64,000 nucleotides of DNA from an uncultured Hyphomonas sp. (GTDB lineage Bacteria > Pseudomonadota > Alphaproteobacteria > Caulobacterales > Hyphomonadaceae). The notes beneath the pieces are model-generated. The model was not told the origin of the DNA. It saw only the letters and a program-made list of their open reading frames with translations, and did no database searches. The stretch is from the NCBI RefSeq assembly GCF_963678875.1, contig NZ_OY787456.1:1240001-1304000 (forward strand), given 5' to 3'. Positions 43,661-53,452 of the stretch are shown here, piece by piece (positions within the stretch are counted from its first letter, which is position 1; every line of letters starts with the position of its first letter). A program made the position numbers and the translations under genes.

Positions 43661-46432
43661 ATGCAAAACACACTTTCGTTCAAACGCGCGCTGCTTGGCG
43701 CTGCGGTATTCTCGTTCGCGCCTATTTTCGCTCCGTATACGGCTGCTGCGGATCCGATATCCGAAGGGCGGGAAAGTCAGATCCTGGTTCCGGCGCAGGA
43801 GTTGGGGGGTGCCTTGCGTCTATTCAGCGAACAGTCCGGTACACCTATCCTTTTTTCCGAATCTGTTGTCGCAGGAAAGCAGGCGTCTCGACTTGAGGGC
43901 ATGTTCGCTCCGGATCAAGGACTGACCGAATTACTTGGCGGCAGTGGATTAGAGGCTGTCCCTGCGCCGGGAGGCGCACGCGTGGTGCGCGTCATCGAGG
44001 ACAAACCGGGAAATTCCGGTTCCGGATCCAGGCGAACCGACCCGGAAGTGATGGCTGTTCCCGGGAAATCCGAAGAATCGGAAAGTGACACGGCAAGCGA
44101 AACTCTGCGCGCGGACAAGGTCACTGTGACGGGGACCAGCCTTCGCGGACTGGCGCCGGAAAGCTCCCCGTTGCAGGTCTATGGGCGCGACGATGTGCTG
44201 GGGTCCGGCGCGACCTCGATCGACCAGTTCATCCGGGCCTTGCCGCAGAATTTTGGCGGTGGCTCGACCGAATTCACCACGATCGGCCTGCCGAATGACA
44301 GCAATTCACGGCAGAATAATACGTCCGGTGCGAGTGCCAATCTTCGCGGGCTGGGATCGCGCGGCACGCTGGTTCTCATCAATGGCAACCGGATGGCGCC
44401 GACTTCGGAGATCGGGGATTTTGTCGACCTGTCGCTGATTCCTATGGGGGCCATAGAACGGGTCGAAGTTCTGACCGATGGAGCTTCCTCAATCTATGGC
44501 GGTGACGCCGTGGCCGGCGTCATCAACTTCATCCTGCGGGACGACTTCGAGGGCGCCGAAACCACCACCAGCTATGGCGCCGCCACAGAAGGCCGGATGG
44601 AAGAATACCGGCTCAGCCAGACGCTGGGGCATGCCTGGGACAGCGGCAACCTGCTTGGCACATATGAATATTCAAGCCGGGACAATCTGACCCTGGCTGA
44701 CCGTCCAGGCATTGGCCTGTTCGAGCCGCGCGTGACCGGAGACATTTTGCCCGAGCCCCGATTACTGGATCTGTTGCCGGGCCAGACGCGCCACAGCCTC
44801 CTCCTGTCAGGGCGCCAGCAGGTCAGTCCGAAGCTCGGTCTGTCTGCTTCCGGGCTCTATTCGGAGCGTGCGACCGAGCGGACGCGGTTCAATGTGAATG
44901 CGTCGGTCGATACCTATGAGACCGAGTCCGCGGGCCTGACCCTGGCGTTTGGGGCTGATTACGAGCTCAGCGAGACCTGGGCTGCAAGCCTCGGCGCCTC
45001 TTATGGTCAGATACGGAACAAGCAGGCCCGATTCCGTATCGCGGATGGTGCAAGGCCGGCGGATCCGACCGACGACGTCCGGACAGATTCGGATCTCTGG
45101 TCGCTGGACCTGAAATTTGACGGCGATCTGGTTTCCCTTCCGGGCGGTGTGGTCAAGGCCGCTGTCGGTGCGCACCTCAGACGGGAGACATTCGCCAACG
45201 AGATCCTCGGGCAGCAGGTGACAGCCGATGGCGACCGGGATGTCTCGGCCCTCTTTGCCGAGATACAGGTCCCGCTGATCGGCGAACAAAATGCGCAACC
45301 TGGTGTCCGGAGGCTGGAACTGAACCTCTCGGGCAGGGTGGACGACTATTCCGACTTCGGAACAAGTTCGAACCCGAAGCTTGGCCTTATCTGGTCCCCG
45401 GTAGAAGGGATCAATATACGTGGTTCCTACAGCACGAGTTTTGCGCCGCCCCCGCTCGGCCGCGCCTTCTCGCTGGGGCGGACCGGGCAGTTGCTGCCTT
45501 ATGATTTCATGCTGGGCTTCATCGGTGAGGCGGCGCCGGACCCGTCCCTGAACGGGACGGGCTATATCCAGGTGTTCGGCACGGCCAAGGATCTCGATCC
45601 GGAAACCTCTGAAACGTTCACTGCTGGTCTCGATGCAGTGTGGTCGCGGGGAGGCCATGACTGGATGCTCAGTGCCACCTACTATGATATCTCCTTCGAA
45701 GGCCGACTCGGATCGACGCCGATCCCCCAGGGGCTGACGGATATTTCGGCGCCGGGCATCGCCTGGGACAATCCGGGCGCCTTTCCGGTAGGCAGTGTCG
45801 TCTTCTTCCCGTCCGCACAGGAAATCGATGACCTGGTCGCAAGTTTCGACACGCCGATTGCGCTCTTTTTCGGCTCGACGCTCGACAATGTTGGCGTGAT
45901 CAACAACGTAAACGTCGTCCGCAATCTCGCGCGGACCGAGACCAGCGGGCTCGATTTCCAGCTGGATTACAGGACAGACACGCCGATCGGCCGTCTCGAT
46001 GCCGGGATCAACGCAAACTATATCCTCGATTTCACCCAGCAGGCGGCTGCCGGTACGGCGGCTGTCGAAACGCTGAACACTTACCTGAACCCTGTGGATT
46101 TTACCTTGCGCGGCCATGCCAGCCTCTCCCGGGGTGGGCTGACGGCGGGCGCATTCATCAACTATGTCGACAGCTACCAGGTGGACAGGACGGAAGGGGC
46201 GGATGGAATCTCCTCCTGGACGACGGTGGATGCGACGCTCTCTTACGATTTGGGCGCCCGCCGGTCGGGCTGGCTGAGCGGTGTGGGCCTCACGCTCTCT
46301 GTCACCAATCTGTTTGATGAGGCGCCTCCGGCCACGCCGGCAGATGGCGCCTACAGCCTGACGGCATATGACCCGACCAATGCGTCGCCGCTCGGCCGGT
46401 TTGTCACGTTTGAAGTCCGCAAGGCCTTCTGA
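43661..46432 (+). CDS. STN-domain TonB-dependent receptor (transducer type), putative lasso-peptide receptor
   Basis: A 923-residue receptor. A signal peptide (ALLGAAVFSFAPIFAPYTAAA) is followed by an STN domain at about residues 40-110 (PAQELGGALRLFSEQSGTPILF). A plug follows with LINGNRMAP and ERVEVLTDGASSIYGGDAVAGVINF, and the barrel ends in VTFEVRKAF. STN receptors signal through a FecR-type protein. No such gene is adjacent; the candidate is at 10327-11328. The ATG at 43661 follows GAGGGG. The peptidase gene begins 13 bases after the stop. A receptor-isopeptidase pair of this kind is known from lasso-peptide loci. Confidence 0.9.
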   Translation: MQNTLSFKRALLGAAVFSFAPIFAPYTAAADPISEGRESQILVPAQELGGALRLFSEQSGTPILFSESVVAGKQASRLEGMFAPDQGLTELLGGSGLEAVPAPGGARVVRVIEDKPGNSGSGSRRTDPEVMAVPGKSEESESDTASETLRADKVTVTGTSLRGLAPESSPLQVYGRDDVLGSGATSIDQFIRALPQNFGGGSTEFTTIGLPNDSNSRQNNTSGASANLRGLGSRGTLVLINGNRMAPTSEIGDFVDLSLIPMGAIERVEVLTDGASSIYGGDAVAGVINFILRDDFEGAETTTSYGAATEGRMEEYRLSQTLGHAWDSGNLLGTYEYSSRDNLTLADRPGIGLFEPRVTGDILPEPRLLDLLPGQTRHSLLLSGRQQVSPKLGLSASGLYSERATERTRFNVNASVDTYETESAGLTLAFGADYELSETWAASLGASYGQIRNKQARFRIADGARPADPTDDVRTDSDLWSLDLKFDGDLVSLPGGVVKAAVGAHLRRETFANEILGQQVTADGDRDVSALFAEIQVPLIGEQNAQPGVRRLELNLSGRVDDYSDFGTSSNPKLGLIWSPVEGINIRGSYSTSFAPPPLGRAFSLGRTGQLLPYDFMLGFIGEAAPDPSLNGTGYIQVFGTAKDLDPETSETFTAGLDAVWSRGGHDWMLSATYYDISFEGRLGSTPIPQGLTDISAPGIAWDNPGAFPVGSVVFFPSAQEIDDLVASFDTPIALFFGSTLDNVGVINNVNVVRNLARTETSGLDFQLDYRTDTPIGRLDAGINANYILDFTQQAAAGTAAVETLNTYLNPVDFTLRGHASLSRGGLTAGAFINYVDSYQVDRTEGADGISSWTTVDATLSYDLGARRSGWLSGVGLTLSVTNLFDEAPPATPADGAYSLTAYDPTNASPLGRFVTFEVRKAF

Positions 46433-46444
46433 GGGAGACGGGCC

Positions 46445-49165
46445 TTGCGTGTTTCCCCTGTCCTCATCCGGGCGGCTGCCTCTTCGCCCGGTCGCGCAAG
46501 GCCCGTTACCCGGTGCCTGTCAGAATGTCGCTTGATCCTGGAATGGGTTCTCCGGGCAGTCCCCGGACTGATCCTGCTGGGACTGGTGGCGTGTACCGCC
46601 GTTCTGCTTCCGGCGTCTGCCGGCCCGAAGGGGCTTACCGTCGACGCCCTCCTGAAAATGGAGGGCTTCGGCGAAGCCAGGTTTGGTCCGACGGGGCGCT
46701 GGCTCGTCTTCGAGCGGATCCGGCCATACGATAGGTTTCCTGATTACAGCTATGGCACCCATGCGTTCCGGAAGAGCGGTCACCAACTGTGGCGCGTAGA
46801 CATTGAAGCGGGATCCGATCCGGAGCTCCTGCCCGGTATTGATCCGGCTGCCCATGCCTGGATCGAGAGTTTTTCGCCGGGTGGAACCCGCCTTGCCGTA
46901 GTGCAATACAGGGCCGGACAGCTCTCCCTCTCTGCCTGCGCGATGGAAAGCGGCGCGTGCACCGTTTTTGATCCAGTGCCCTGGACCGACTGGACGGGGG
47001 CCTACCGGCCGGTCTGGATATCGGAAGACGAGCTCGTCTATTCCGCCTTGCCGGAGGGGCGGAAGGCGCCACAAGCGAGCCTCAGAGCGGCAACAGGCGC
47101 ATGGCTGAGGACGGCCTGGGCGGCCGCCTGGCGCGGCGACACGGTCACCTCTGACGAAGTCAGGACAATTCAGCCGGACCGGTCGGGCCTTGCCGCACCC
47201 GGCCGTCTGGTCCGCGCCAATGCGAGGACCGGGAAGACATCAATTTTGGCGGACGGCCGGTATGCCGATCTGCGCCTGGCTCCTGGCGGCCGATGGCTTG
47301 CCGCGCTTGCCGTGTCTGGCCAGCGCGCGCCGGAACCTGGCCGGGTGGAAAGCGTCGACCGGCGCCGACACCATGTCGTGCTCTTCGATCTTGAGACAGG
47401 AACCCGGTTCGGCCCGGCTGATGCGCTCGATGCCATGCCGTATTCTCTGGCCTGGTCGGCGGATGGCCGCAGGCTCCTTTTCTTTGCACGGGAGGATGGC
47501 GAGGATGTTTCGGATGGCCGGTTCCGCGTGATCGACACCGTCACAGGACATCTTGCCACCTATACCCATGCCGGGCTTGATCTCGCCTCCGAGCGGGAAC
47601 GCGGTTTCGCTCAGCGGCCTGAACGCGCCGTCTTCCTGGGGGACGGGATCGCGGTGTTTGCGCGGCAGGTGCAAGCCGGTCACGAAGCAGATGCAAAGTT
47701 CTCGCCCCGGGATATCGGCGAGGCCGGGCTCGGCCGCGCCGATTGGTACCATCTGTCAGCTGATGGAGTCAGTGAGGCAATGACCTCTGGTCTGGGCGTC
47801 GTGTCTGCTGTGCCCGTGGAGGTGGGCGAGAACTGCCTCCTGATCAGGGCGGAGCTGGGTCTTTACTGCCTGAAGGGGGATGGCAGGCGGCAGCGAGTCC
47901 TGCCAGCCGGGCAGGGGAAATTGCGGCAGGTCCCTACCGGTTCCTATTCGACCTATGGCGCGCTCAGCCGGCCGGATCCGGGACAAGGTGCGCTCGTGCA
48001 AATGGGAACCGGCCGGAAGACGGCGGCTGTCCTGATCGGACCTGCTTCTGATGGCGGGCCGGAAAGCCGGATGATCAGCCCCCCGCAGAGCGATGCCGTT
48101 CCGGTTGCCGGAAGCCTAGCCGCCGGCGCAGCGCTGTTCCGCGCCGATGCGGGCGCCGCGTCGGAATTGCTGCTGGTGCGCGAAGGGCAGGAAAGGCAGG
48201 TTCGCCGGATTGCCCGGATCAATGCCCATCTGGAAGCGGTGTCATTCGGGAACTGGCAGGGCCTCTCTTATCGGATTGAGAATCCAGAGAATGCCGAAGT
48301 GTCGGAAACGGTCCGGTCCTGCCTTCTGCTTCCGGCCGGACGTACGAAAGGGCCTTTGCCGCTGATTGTCGAAGTCTATCCAGGCATCCGGCCACGCTGC
48401 GAAGCGAGCTCGCCCATCTTGACCTTCCCCAATCCGAATTCTCCCTATCTCTGGTCGGGCAGGGGCTATGCCTACGCCCGCATCGCCCTGCCACGAGAGA
48501 TGATCCGGACAGAGGAGGGACCGATTGCTGGAATGGACAAGGCAGTAGATGCTGGTATCAACGCAATTCTTACGACCGGCCATATCGATCCGGACCGGAT
48601 CGTGCTCAGCGGCTTCAGCCAGGGGGCTGTCTCGGCGCTCTATGTCGCGGCGCATTCGGACAGGTTCGCGGCAATTATCGCTCGCAATGGCTGGGCGGAC
48701 CTTACCAGCCATTATTTTGGATCCCCGGGCATCTATGCTGTTCTGGACCCGGACTATTTGGGAAGTGAATTTATCCGCTACGAAGCGGAAGCCGGCAGCG
48801 AGTTCGGGATTGGCCGGACCCCGTTCGAGGACCCGGACAGTTATGCCCGTAATAGTCCGGTCCTGCTCGCTGAGAATATCAATGCACCGTTGCTGCTCAT
48901 GCATTCCGACATGGACAGTTTCTCGATGTCGCAATTCGACGAAATGTATTCGGCACTCCTGCGGGCTGGAAAGGATGCCCGGTATGTCCGGTATTGGGGG
49001 GAAGGGCACGGACCCTCCAGTCCGGCAAACATCAGAGATGTGTGGGACCGTCTGGATGGCTTCCTGGAAGAACTGAGCCTGACACCGGAGGAGGTTCCGG
49101 TAAACAAGTCGCAAAAGGCGATTCTGGAGCCGCAAGTCGACACAGTAAATGGTGCGTCTCAATGA
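46445..49165 (+). CDS. S9 family peptidase, lasso-peptide isopeptidase-like
   Basis: A 906-residue exported serine hydrolase with a beta-propeller and a C-terminal alpha/beta hydrolase domain. The catalytic Ser is S725 in LSGFSQGAVSALY, the acidic member lies near HSDMDSF (D822/D824), and His is H855 in GEGHGPSSP. These surroundings, with MSQFDEMYSALLRAGKDARYVRYWGEGH, resemble AtxE2-type lasso-peptide isopeptidases. A hydrophobic segment lies at residues 35-58. It is longer than the roughly 700 residues I expect. TTG at 46445 follows GGGAG. The next neighbour is an STN receptor, as in lasso loci. A general oligopeptidase remains possible. Confidence 0.8.
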   Translation: MRVSPVLIRAAASSPGRARPVTRCLSECRLILEWVLRAVPGLILLGLVACTAVLLPASAGPKGLTVDALLKMEGFGEARFGPTGRWLVFERIRPYDRFPDYSYGTHAFRKSGHQLWRVDIEAGSDPELLPGIDPAAHAWIESFSPGGTRLAVVQYRAGQLSLSACAMESGACTVFDPVPWTDWTGAYRPVWISEDELVYSALPEGRKAPQASLRAATGAWLRTAWAAAWRGDTVTSDEVRTIQPDRSGLAAPGRLVRANARTGKTSILADGRYADLRLAPGGRWLAALAVSGQRAPEPGRVESVDRRRHHVVLFDLETGTRFGPADALDAMPYSLAWSADGRRLLFFAREDGEDVSDGRFRVIDTVTGHLATYTHAGLDLASERERGFAQRPERAVFLGDGIAVFARQVQAGHEADAKFSPRDIGEAGLGRADWYHLSADGVSEAMTSGLGVVSAVPVEVGENCLLIRAELGLYCLKGDGRRQRVLPAGQGKLRQVPTGSYSTYGALSRPDPGQGALVQMGTGRKTAAVLIGPASDGGPESRMISPPQSDAVPVAGSLAAGAALFRADAGAASELLLVREGQERQVRRIARINAHLEAVSFGNWQGLSYRIENPENAEVSETVRSCLLLPAGRTKGPLPLIVEVYPGIRPRCEASSPILTFPNPNSPYLWSGRGYAYARIALPREMIRTEEGPIAGMDKAVDAGINAILTTGHIDPDRIVLSGFSQGAVSALYVAAHSDRFAAIIARNGWADLTSHYFGSPGIYAVLDPDYLGSEFIRYEAEAGSEFGIGRTPFEDPDSYARNSPVLLAENINAPLLLMHSDMDSFSMSQFDEMYSALLRAGKDARYVRYWGEGHGPSSPANIRDVWDRLDGFLEELSLTPEEVPVNKSQKAILEPQVDTVNGASQ

Positions 49166-49183
49166 CCGGGATTGGCTCATCCA

Positions 49184-49684
49184 TCATTTGAAAGCGCGGA
49201 CAAACGAAGAGGCTTCAGCAAACCCAGTAAGATAGGCGGTTTCTGTGGTCGAGACTTTATGGCTGCATGAATAGTCGATGGCCAGTCGTTTCCTCAAGTC
49301 ATCGTTGATCGCGGCGAAGGTTTTGCCTTCTTCCTTGGGGCGGCGATAAAGCGCGGAGCGGCTCACTCCCATCTTCTCCGCCACGGTCTCAGCATCCCCA
49401 ACACAGCGGTGCAGGTCTGGTAGGAGGTGGGCTTCGATCAGGCTGCACAGATCGCTGCTCTGAAGGCGTTTCTCATTCAGTGCGTCTGCCTTCTCGGCGA
49501 ACACGTCGGAGGCATGAGCGTTGGAGCGTACGAACTCTATACCGAGCCAATACGAATTGAGTTTGACGCCGTTTCGCTCTGAGCCGAACGTCACTGGACA
49601 CTGCCAATACTCTTTATGAAGGCCGGCATGGTCTGGTCGCCGCCGCTGGCCTCCAGAATAATGTGCCGCGTCGGTCAAGGACAC
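49184..49684 (-). pseudogene. AraC-family regulator fragment (OruR-like)
   Basis: The frame encodes the inner part of an AraC regulator: EYWQCPVTFGSERNGVKLNS from the ligand domain, then the helix-turn-helix VAEKMGVSRSALYRRPKEEG. It stops at SSFVRAFK, where the family should continue with the final helix (RWTG and on). The N-terminal first half of the ligand domain is also missing. Both ends are lost, so it is a remnant. It converges on the peptidase gene. Confidence 0.7.
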
Positions 49685-49877
49685 AAAATGTCAGGTTTCT
49701 GAAACCTGTTGTCATTTCCAGTTTCGGACAGTTGCATACCTCGGGAGCATTCGCTGGGCAAACGCAGCGGGCTAAAGGTCGATCTCCCTTATGCCGACTT
49801 GTGCGGTGATCGAGATTGGCGGAAACCGTGGGGTCGTTGTCCTGACCGTTTGTGCGAAAAGTTGCTAATGTCGGATC

Positions 49878-50924
49878 ATGAAGAAAGAACACTATATACA
49901 GACACATGGTCAGGCCGCCCGCCGGGTCGTGATGGTCGTTTATCCGGACGCACACATTCTGGACGTCGTTGGCCCTCTTGAGGTGCTGACCGGCGTCAAA
50001 ATGTTCCTTCCGGCCGAAACGCCCACCTATGAAGTTCATGTCGTGGCATCTGCGGCGGGCGCGGTTCGAACCACCAGCGGATTGTCGATTGAGGCTGATG
50101 AAAGCTTCACCGACGCTCGCGCCGACGACCGTCCCATCGATACGCTCATCATTGCAGGAGGTCATGGCACGCTCGGCGCGATGGAAGATCGCGAACTGCT
50201 GGATTTCGTCGAGCATGCCGCCTCCAACGCAGATCGCGTCGTGTCTATCTGTACTGGCGCGATGATCCTCGCAGAAATCGGGATTCTTGACGGAAAGCGC
50301 GCGACAACGCACTGGTGGTGGTGCCCGATCCTGGAGAAAAGATTTCCAAAGGTACAGGTCGAACCCGACGCCATCTTTGTCCGCGACGGCAATATCTGGA
50401 CGTCTGCTGGCGTAACCACCGGCATGGATCTGGCGCTGTCTCTGGTTGAGATGGACTGGGGCCACGACGTCGCTCTTCAGGTGGCGCGTTACAATGTCAT
50501 GTATATGATGCGTCCCGGTGGCCAGACCCAGTTCAGCGCGCACCTCGTGGCGCAGAGGGCTGAAGATCCGGTCATAAATGCGACGCTGGAGTATGTGCTG
50601 ACAAACCTGACTGAGCCTTTGAACGTCACGGCTCTTGCAGCGCGCGCAATCATGTCGGAGCGCACTTTCGCTCGCAAATTCAAGGACGAGACCGGCGTTA
50701 CTCCCGCCCACTATGTCGAGGCGGCCCGGGTTCAGGCTGCCCGCGTCGAACTCGAACAATCAGATACCAGAATTGAGCGGATCGCGGTGCAGACTGGATT
50801 TCAGAATGCCGAACGCATGCGTCGGGCATTCCAGCGCCATGTCGGAGTTTCTGCTTCTGATTATCGTGACCGGTTCCGTCTGGTTGTCACAGGCAAGTTC
50901 CAGGACCAGGAGCGGGAACGATGA
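49878..50924 (+). CDS. GlxA family transcriptional regulator (DJ-1/PfpI + AraC)
   Basis: A 348-residue regulator. Residues 15-190 form a DJ-1/PfpI-like domain (VVMVVYPDAHILDVVGPLEVL, IIAGGHGTLG, and Cys in SICTGAMILAEIGIL). Residues 240-335 are an AraC DNA-binding domain with two helix-turn-helix units (MSERTFARKFKDETGVTPAHYVEAAR and IAVQTGFQNAERMRRAFQRH). GlxA-type regulators usually activate nearby catabolic or stress genes. The autotransporter gene begins 109 bases after the stop and is the likely first target. Confidence 0.92.
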   Translation: MKKEHYIQTHGQAARRVVMVVYPDAHILDVVGPLEVLTGVKMFLPAETPTYEVHVVASAAGAVRTTSGLSIEADESFTDARADDRPIDTLIIAGGHGTLGAMEDRELLDFVEHAASNADRVVSICTGAMILAEIGILDGKRATTHWWWCPILEKRFPKVQVEPDAIFVRDGNIWTSAGVTTGMDLALSLVEMDWGHDVALQVARYNVMYMMRPGGQTQFSAHLVAQRAEDPVINATLEYVLTNLTEPLNVTALAARAIMSERTFARKFKDETGVTPAHYVEAARVQAARVELEQSDTRIERIAVQTGFQNAERMRRAFQRHVGVSASDYRDRFRLVVTGKFQDQERER

Positions 50925-51033
50925 GCAAGTGAGTCCCAACAGCTGACTGTTGAGCGTGCCTGATCACGCCAACTGAAATTTTCGAAAAATCCAAATTTGG
51001 CAACGGCCACGCTCGGCCGTACAGGAGACCTTT

Positions 51034-52959
51034 ATGTCAAATTCACTCAAGGCGCGTGTAGGCTCGTGCGCGTTATCCCTGGCCTCTACCCTTATGACAG
51101 GCGCGGCCGTTCTTGCTTTCTGGCCATTGCCCGGACATGCACAGGCAAATCCTGATGCAGGACAGGGAAACTACTACTTCTTCGGCGACAGCAATATCGG
51201 CCAAGGCAATTTCAGCGCGATTGTCGGGTCGCGCTATGAAGACTTCTACCCCAACTCGTCCAACAATGGGTTCGAGCGGGATTCGAACGGCTTGATCTGG
51301 GCTGAACTTCTCGGTCGGGATGTCGATATCATTCTCGACCCGGACATTGACTCACCGAACATCAATTTTGCCATTTCAGGTGCGCACATGACGCGGGGCG
51401 GCGACCTCGTGCCATTCGGTGTCGAAACCGGCGTTCGGGTGCAGACTGAGGAATTCGCCGCACTGGTCGAGAGCGATGCGCTCAGCATTGGAAACAATGA
51501 TGTTGCATTCATGATCGCAGGTGCGAACGACTTCCTGGACCGTCTGGAGATTGATGACCCGGCCGATGAAATCGTCGCTGATGTTGCCGCGGCGGCAGCG
51601 GAAAATATCGCGGCGCTGGCCAATTCGGGTGTGAAGACCATCATCCTGTCGGAAATCCAGCCACTCCGGTTCGCGCCGCAATTCAGCGGTGATTCAGAAA
51701 CGCAGGATGCCCTTGCGCAGCTGATTGAAGCCGCAAATGCTGAGATGTTCGCTGCTGTTGCTGCACTCGATCTGCCGTCGGACGTGAACGTCGTCACGAT
51801 GCGGTACGAAGCATTCATGACCTACGTCACATCGAATGCGGGCGCGCTCGGTTTCTCCAATACGACCTCGCCCTGTTTCGATTGGAGCGACGCCTCTTTG
51901 TGTTCGACGGATTTCAAGGAGCAGAACAAATATCTCTGGTTTGATCCCTTGCACATGACCGAGGCCGGGCATGCGTTGGTTGCGCAATGGTGGATGGCGA
52001 CTCTTGCCGGGGCAAACGGCTCTGCATCGCTTGAAACGGCGCGCTTGCCGCGCGTCGGATACGAGCAGCTGGAAAGTCACCTACGTCTCGTTCGTCCTGG
52101 CGCGTACACGACGAGCGAAGATCGCTTCGCAGCGTGGTTGACACCAGCATCCTCATCGCTGGACATCACTCGCCGCGGCACGTCGCCGAAAGCGAGCCTC
52201 GACCTGGACGGTGCGTCTCTGGGTATGGAGGGGCGGTTTGCGGAGCACTTTGTGGTCGGCGGCGCTCTTTCGGTTGGAAAGACCGATGTTGTGTTTGATA
52301 CGTCGGGGAGCGCGCGCCTTGAAGGCGGAATGTTGTCCGTCTACGGCGCGCTGGACTACCAGGCGGATGGCCGACTGAGCCTGACGATGACCCGTGGTGG
52401 GCACGAAGTAACTGGGATCTCCCGCGCAACCGGCGTCACGCTTCTCTCGGCGAAAGGGGAAACGGATAGCGAGCTGTGGGATGTTGAAGTCGCGGCCCGC
52501 AGCGTTGACCGGATCGGTCCCGTCGAAATCGATCATGGAATGGCCCTGTCTGCCGGGCGCATCAAGGTCGACGGATATGAGGAAACAGGCGCGAATGGGC
52601 TGGCGCTCAGCTACGGGGACCAGGCGTTCAACTATCGCCGCCTGATGCTGGACGCAAAGTTCCGGGGTCCGGATCTCCAGGTTTCCCGTCTCTTCTCTGT
52701 CACGCCCCTTGCGGACGTGGCTTACGTGAACCAGTTCGGCGACGACGACTACGGGCTGGCGTCGTCTCTCATCGATAACACGTCCATGCCCGTCACGATC
52801 CGCAGCGAGGCGCCGACTGAAGATCGCTTCAATGCCGGTGTCGGGGCCCGACTGGGGATTGGCGAGAACTGGTCGCTCTCCGCTCGATATGCCCATCAGT
52901 GGGCGGAAGACATCGACCGCAGCGATGAGTTCGCCGTAATCCTTCACACCGTTTTCTAG
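51034..52959 (+). CDS. GDSL-esterase autotransporter
   Basis: A 641-residue type V secretion protein. A long signal peptide ends near residue 36 (GHAQA). The passenger is a GDSL/SGNH esterase: FGDSN (block I), MIAGANDFLDRL (block III) and DPLHMTEAGH (block V with Asp and His). From about residue 370 an autotransporter beta-barrel follows, ending in EFAVILHTVF with a terminal Phe. It would display an esterase on the cell surface. AGGAGACC precedes the ATG. It follows the GlxA-type regulator gene. Confidence 0.9.
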   Translation: MSNSLKARVGSCALSLASTLMTGAAVLAFWPLPGHAQANPDAGQGNYYFFGDSNIGQGNFSAIVGSRYEDFYPNSSNNGFERDSNGLIWAELLGRDVDIILDPDIDSPNINFAISGAHMTRGGDLVPFGVETGVRVQTEEFAALVESDALSIGNNDVAFMIAGANDFLDRLEIDDPADEIVADVAAAAAENIAALANSGVKTIILSEIQPLRFAPQFSGDSETQDALAQLIEAANAEMFAAVAALDLPSDVNVVTMRYEAFMTYVTSNAGALGFSNTTSPCFDWSDASLCSTDFKEQNKYLWFDPLHMTEAGHALVAQWWMATLAGANGSASLETARLPRVGYEQLESHLRLVRPGAYTTSEDRFAAWLTPASSSLDITRRGTSPKASLDLDGASLGMEGRFAEHFVVGGALSVGKTDVVFDTSGSARLEGGMLSVYGALDYQADGRLSLTMTRGGHEVTGISRATGVTLLSAKGETDSELWDVEVAARSVDRIGPVEIDHGMALSAGRIKVDGYEETGANGLALSYGDQAFNYRRLMLDAKFRGPDLQVSRLFSVTPLADVAYVNQFGDDDYGLASSLIDNTSMPVTIRSEAPTEDRFNAGVGARLGIGENWSLSARYAHQWAEDIDRSDEFAVILHTVF

Positions 52960-52988
52960 AACACGTCTCAATCACAAGGATATTCACA

Positions 52989-53369
52989 ATGAATAATGTA
53001 TCCCTCCCGGCTATGTTGATGCTCGGTCTCGCCGTTGCAGGCTGTGCAAATACTGGTGCCAAATACCAACCCATTAATGATGGTCCCAAGGCGGCTGGAT
53101 ACGCAGCAGACCTGTCAGACTGCCAGGCCCTCGCGACCGAGCGTTCATACACGAACGGCGACATGAAAACCGACGCTGTCATCGGCGCTGGTATCGGTGC
53201 TATCGCTGGTCTTGCAGACGATGACGTCTCCGATACGGAGGGTCTTATCGCGGGTGCGATCGTCGGGGCCGTTGCAGGCGGCGGCGTGGGCATGGTCGAG
53301 ACGCGTGAGCAGCGTCGCAAGATCGTCATCGAATGCATGCAGGGACGAGGGCATCCGGTCGTCGGATAA
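52989..53369 (+). CDS. Glycine-zipper lipoprotein
   Basis: A 126-residue envelope protein with a lipobox (LAVAGC) after a short signal. The second half has a glycine-zipper stretch (VIGAGIGAIAGLADD, then LIAGAIVGAVAGGGVGMVE) that would insert in or pack against a membrane. A conserved-looking Cys lies near each end of the mature part. It follows the autotransporter by 29 bases and may be transcribed with it. A strong hairpin follows. Confidence 0.85.
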   Translation: MNNVSLPAMLMLGLAVAGCANTGAKYQPINDGPKAAGYAADLSDCQALATERSYTNGDMKTDAVIGAGIGAIAGLADDDVSDTEGLIAGAIVGAVAGGGVGMVETREQRRKIVIECMQGRGHPVVG

Positions 53370-53383
53370 GCGGCCATCAATGC

Positions 53384-53424
53384 GGCGCGCGGTCAAAAGT
53401 CACCTGAAGAAATGACCGCGCGCC
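53384..53424. terminator. Hairpin after the glycine-zipper gene
   Basis: GGCGCGCGGTCA (53384-53395) and its exact complement (53413-53424) form a 12-bp stem with a 17-base loop. It lies between the glycine-zipper gene and the next gene. No clear T-run follows, so the terminator role is inferred from stem strength and place. Confidence 0.5.
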
Positions 53425-53452
53425 GACACCGGCAAATGAAGGAAGGATCACG

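Noticed and set aside
44807..46117. 436-codon minus-strand frame inside the STN receptor gene
   Set aside because: It is opposite a clear receptor gene and is Arg-rich with no motif.
48242..49180. 312-codon minus-strand frame opposite the S9 peptidase
   Set aside because: It mirrors the catalytic domain coding strand; no family features.
49614..50759. 381-codon minus-strand frame opposite the GlxA-type gene
   Set aside because: It overlaps a regulator with clear domains and has no start signal.
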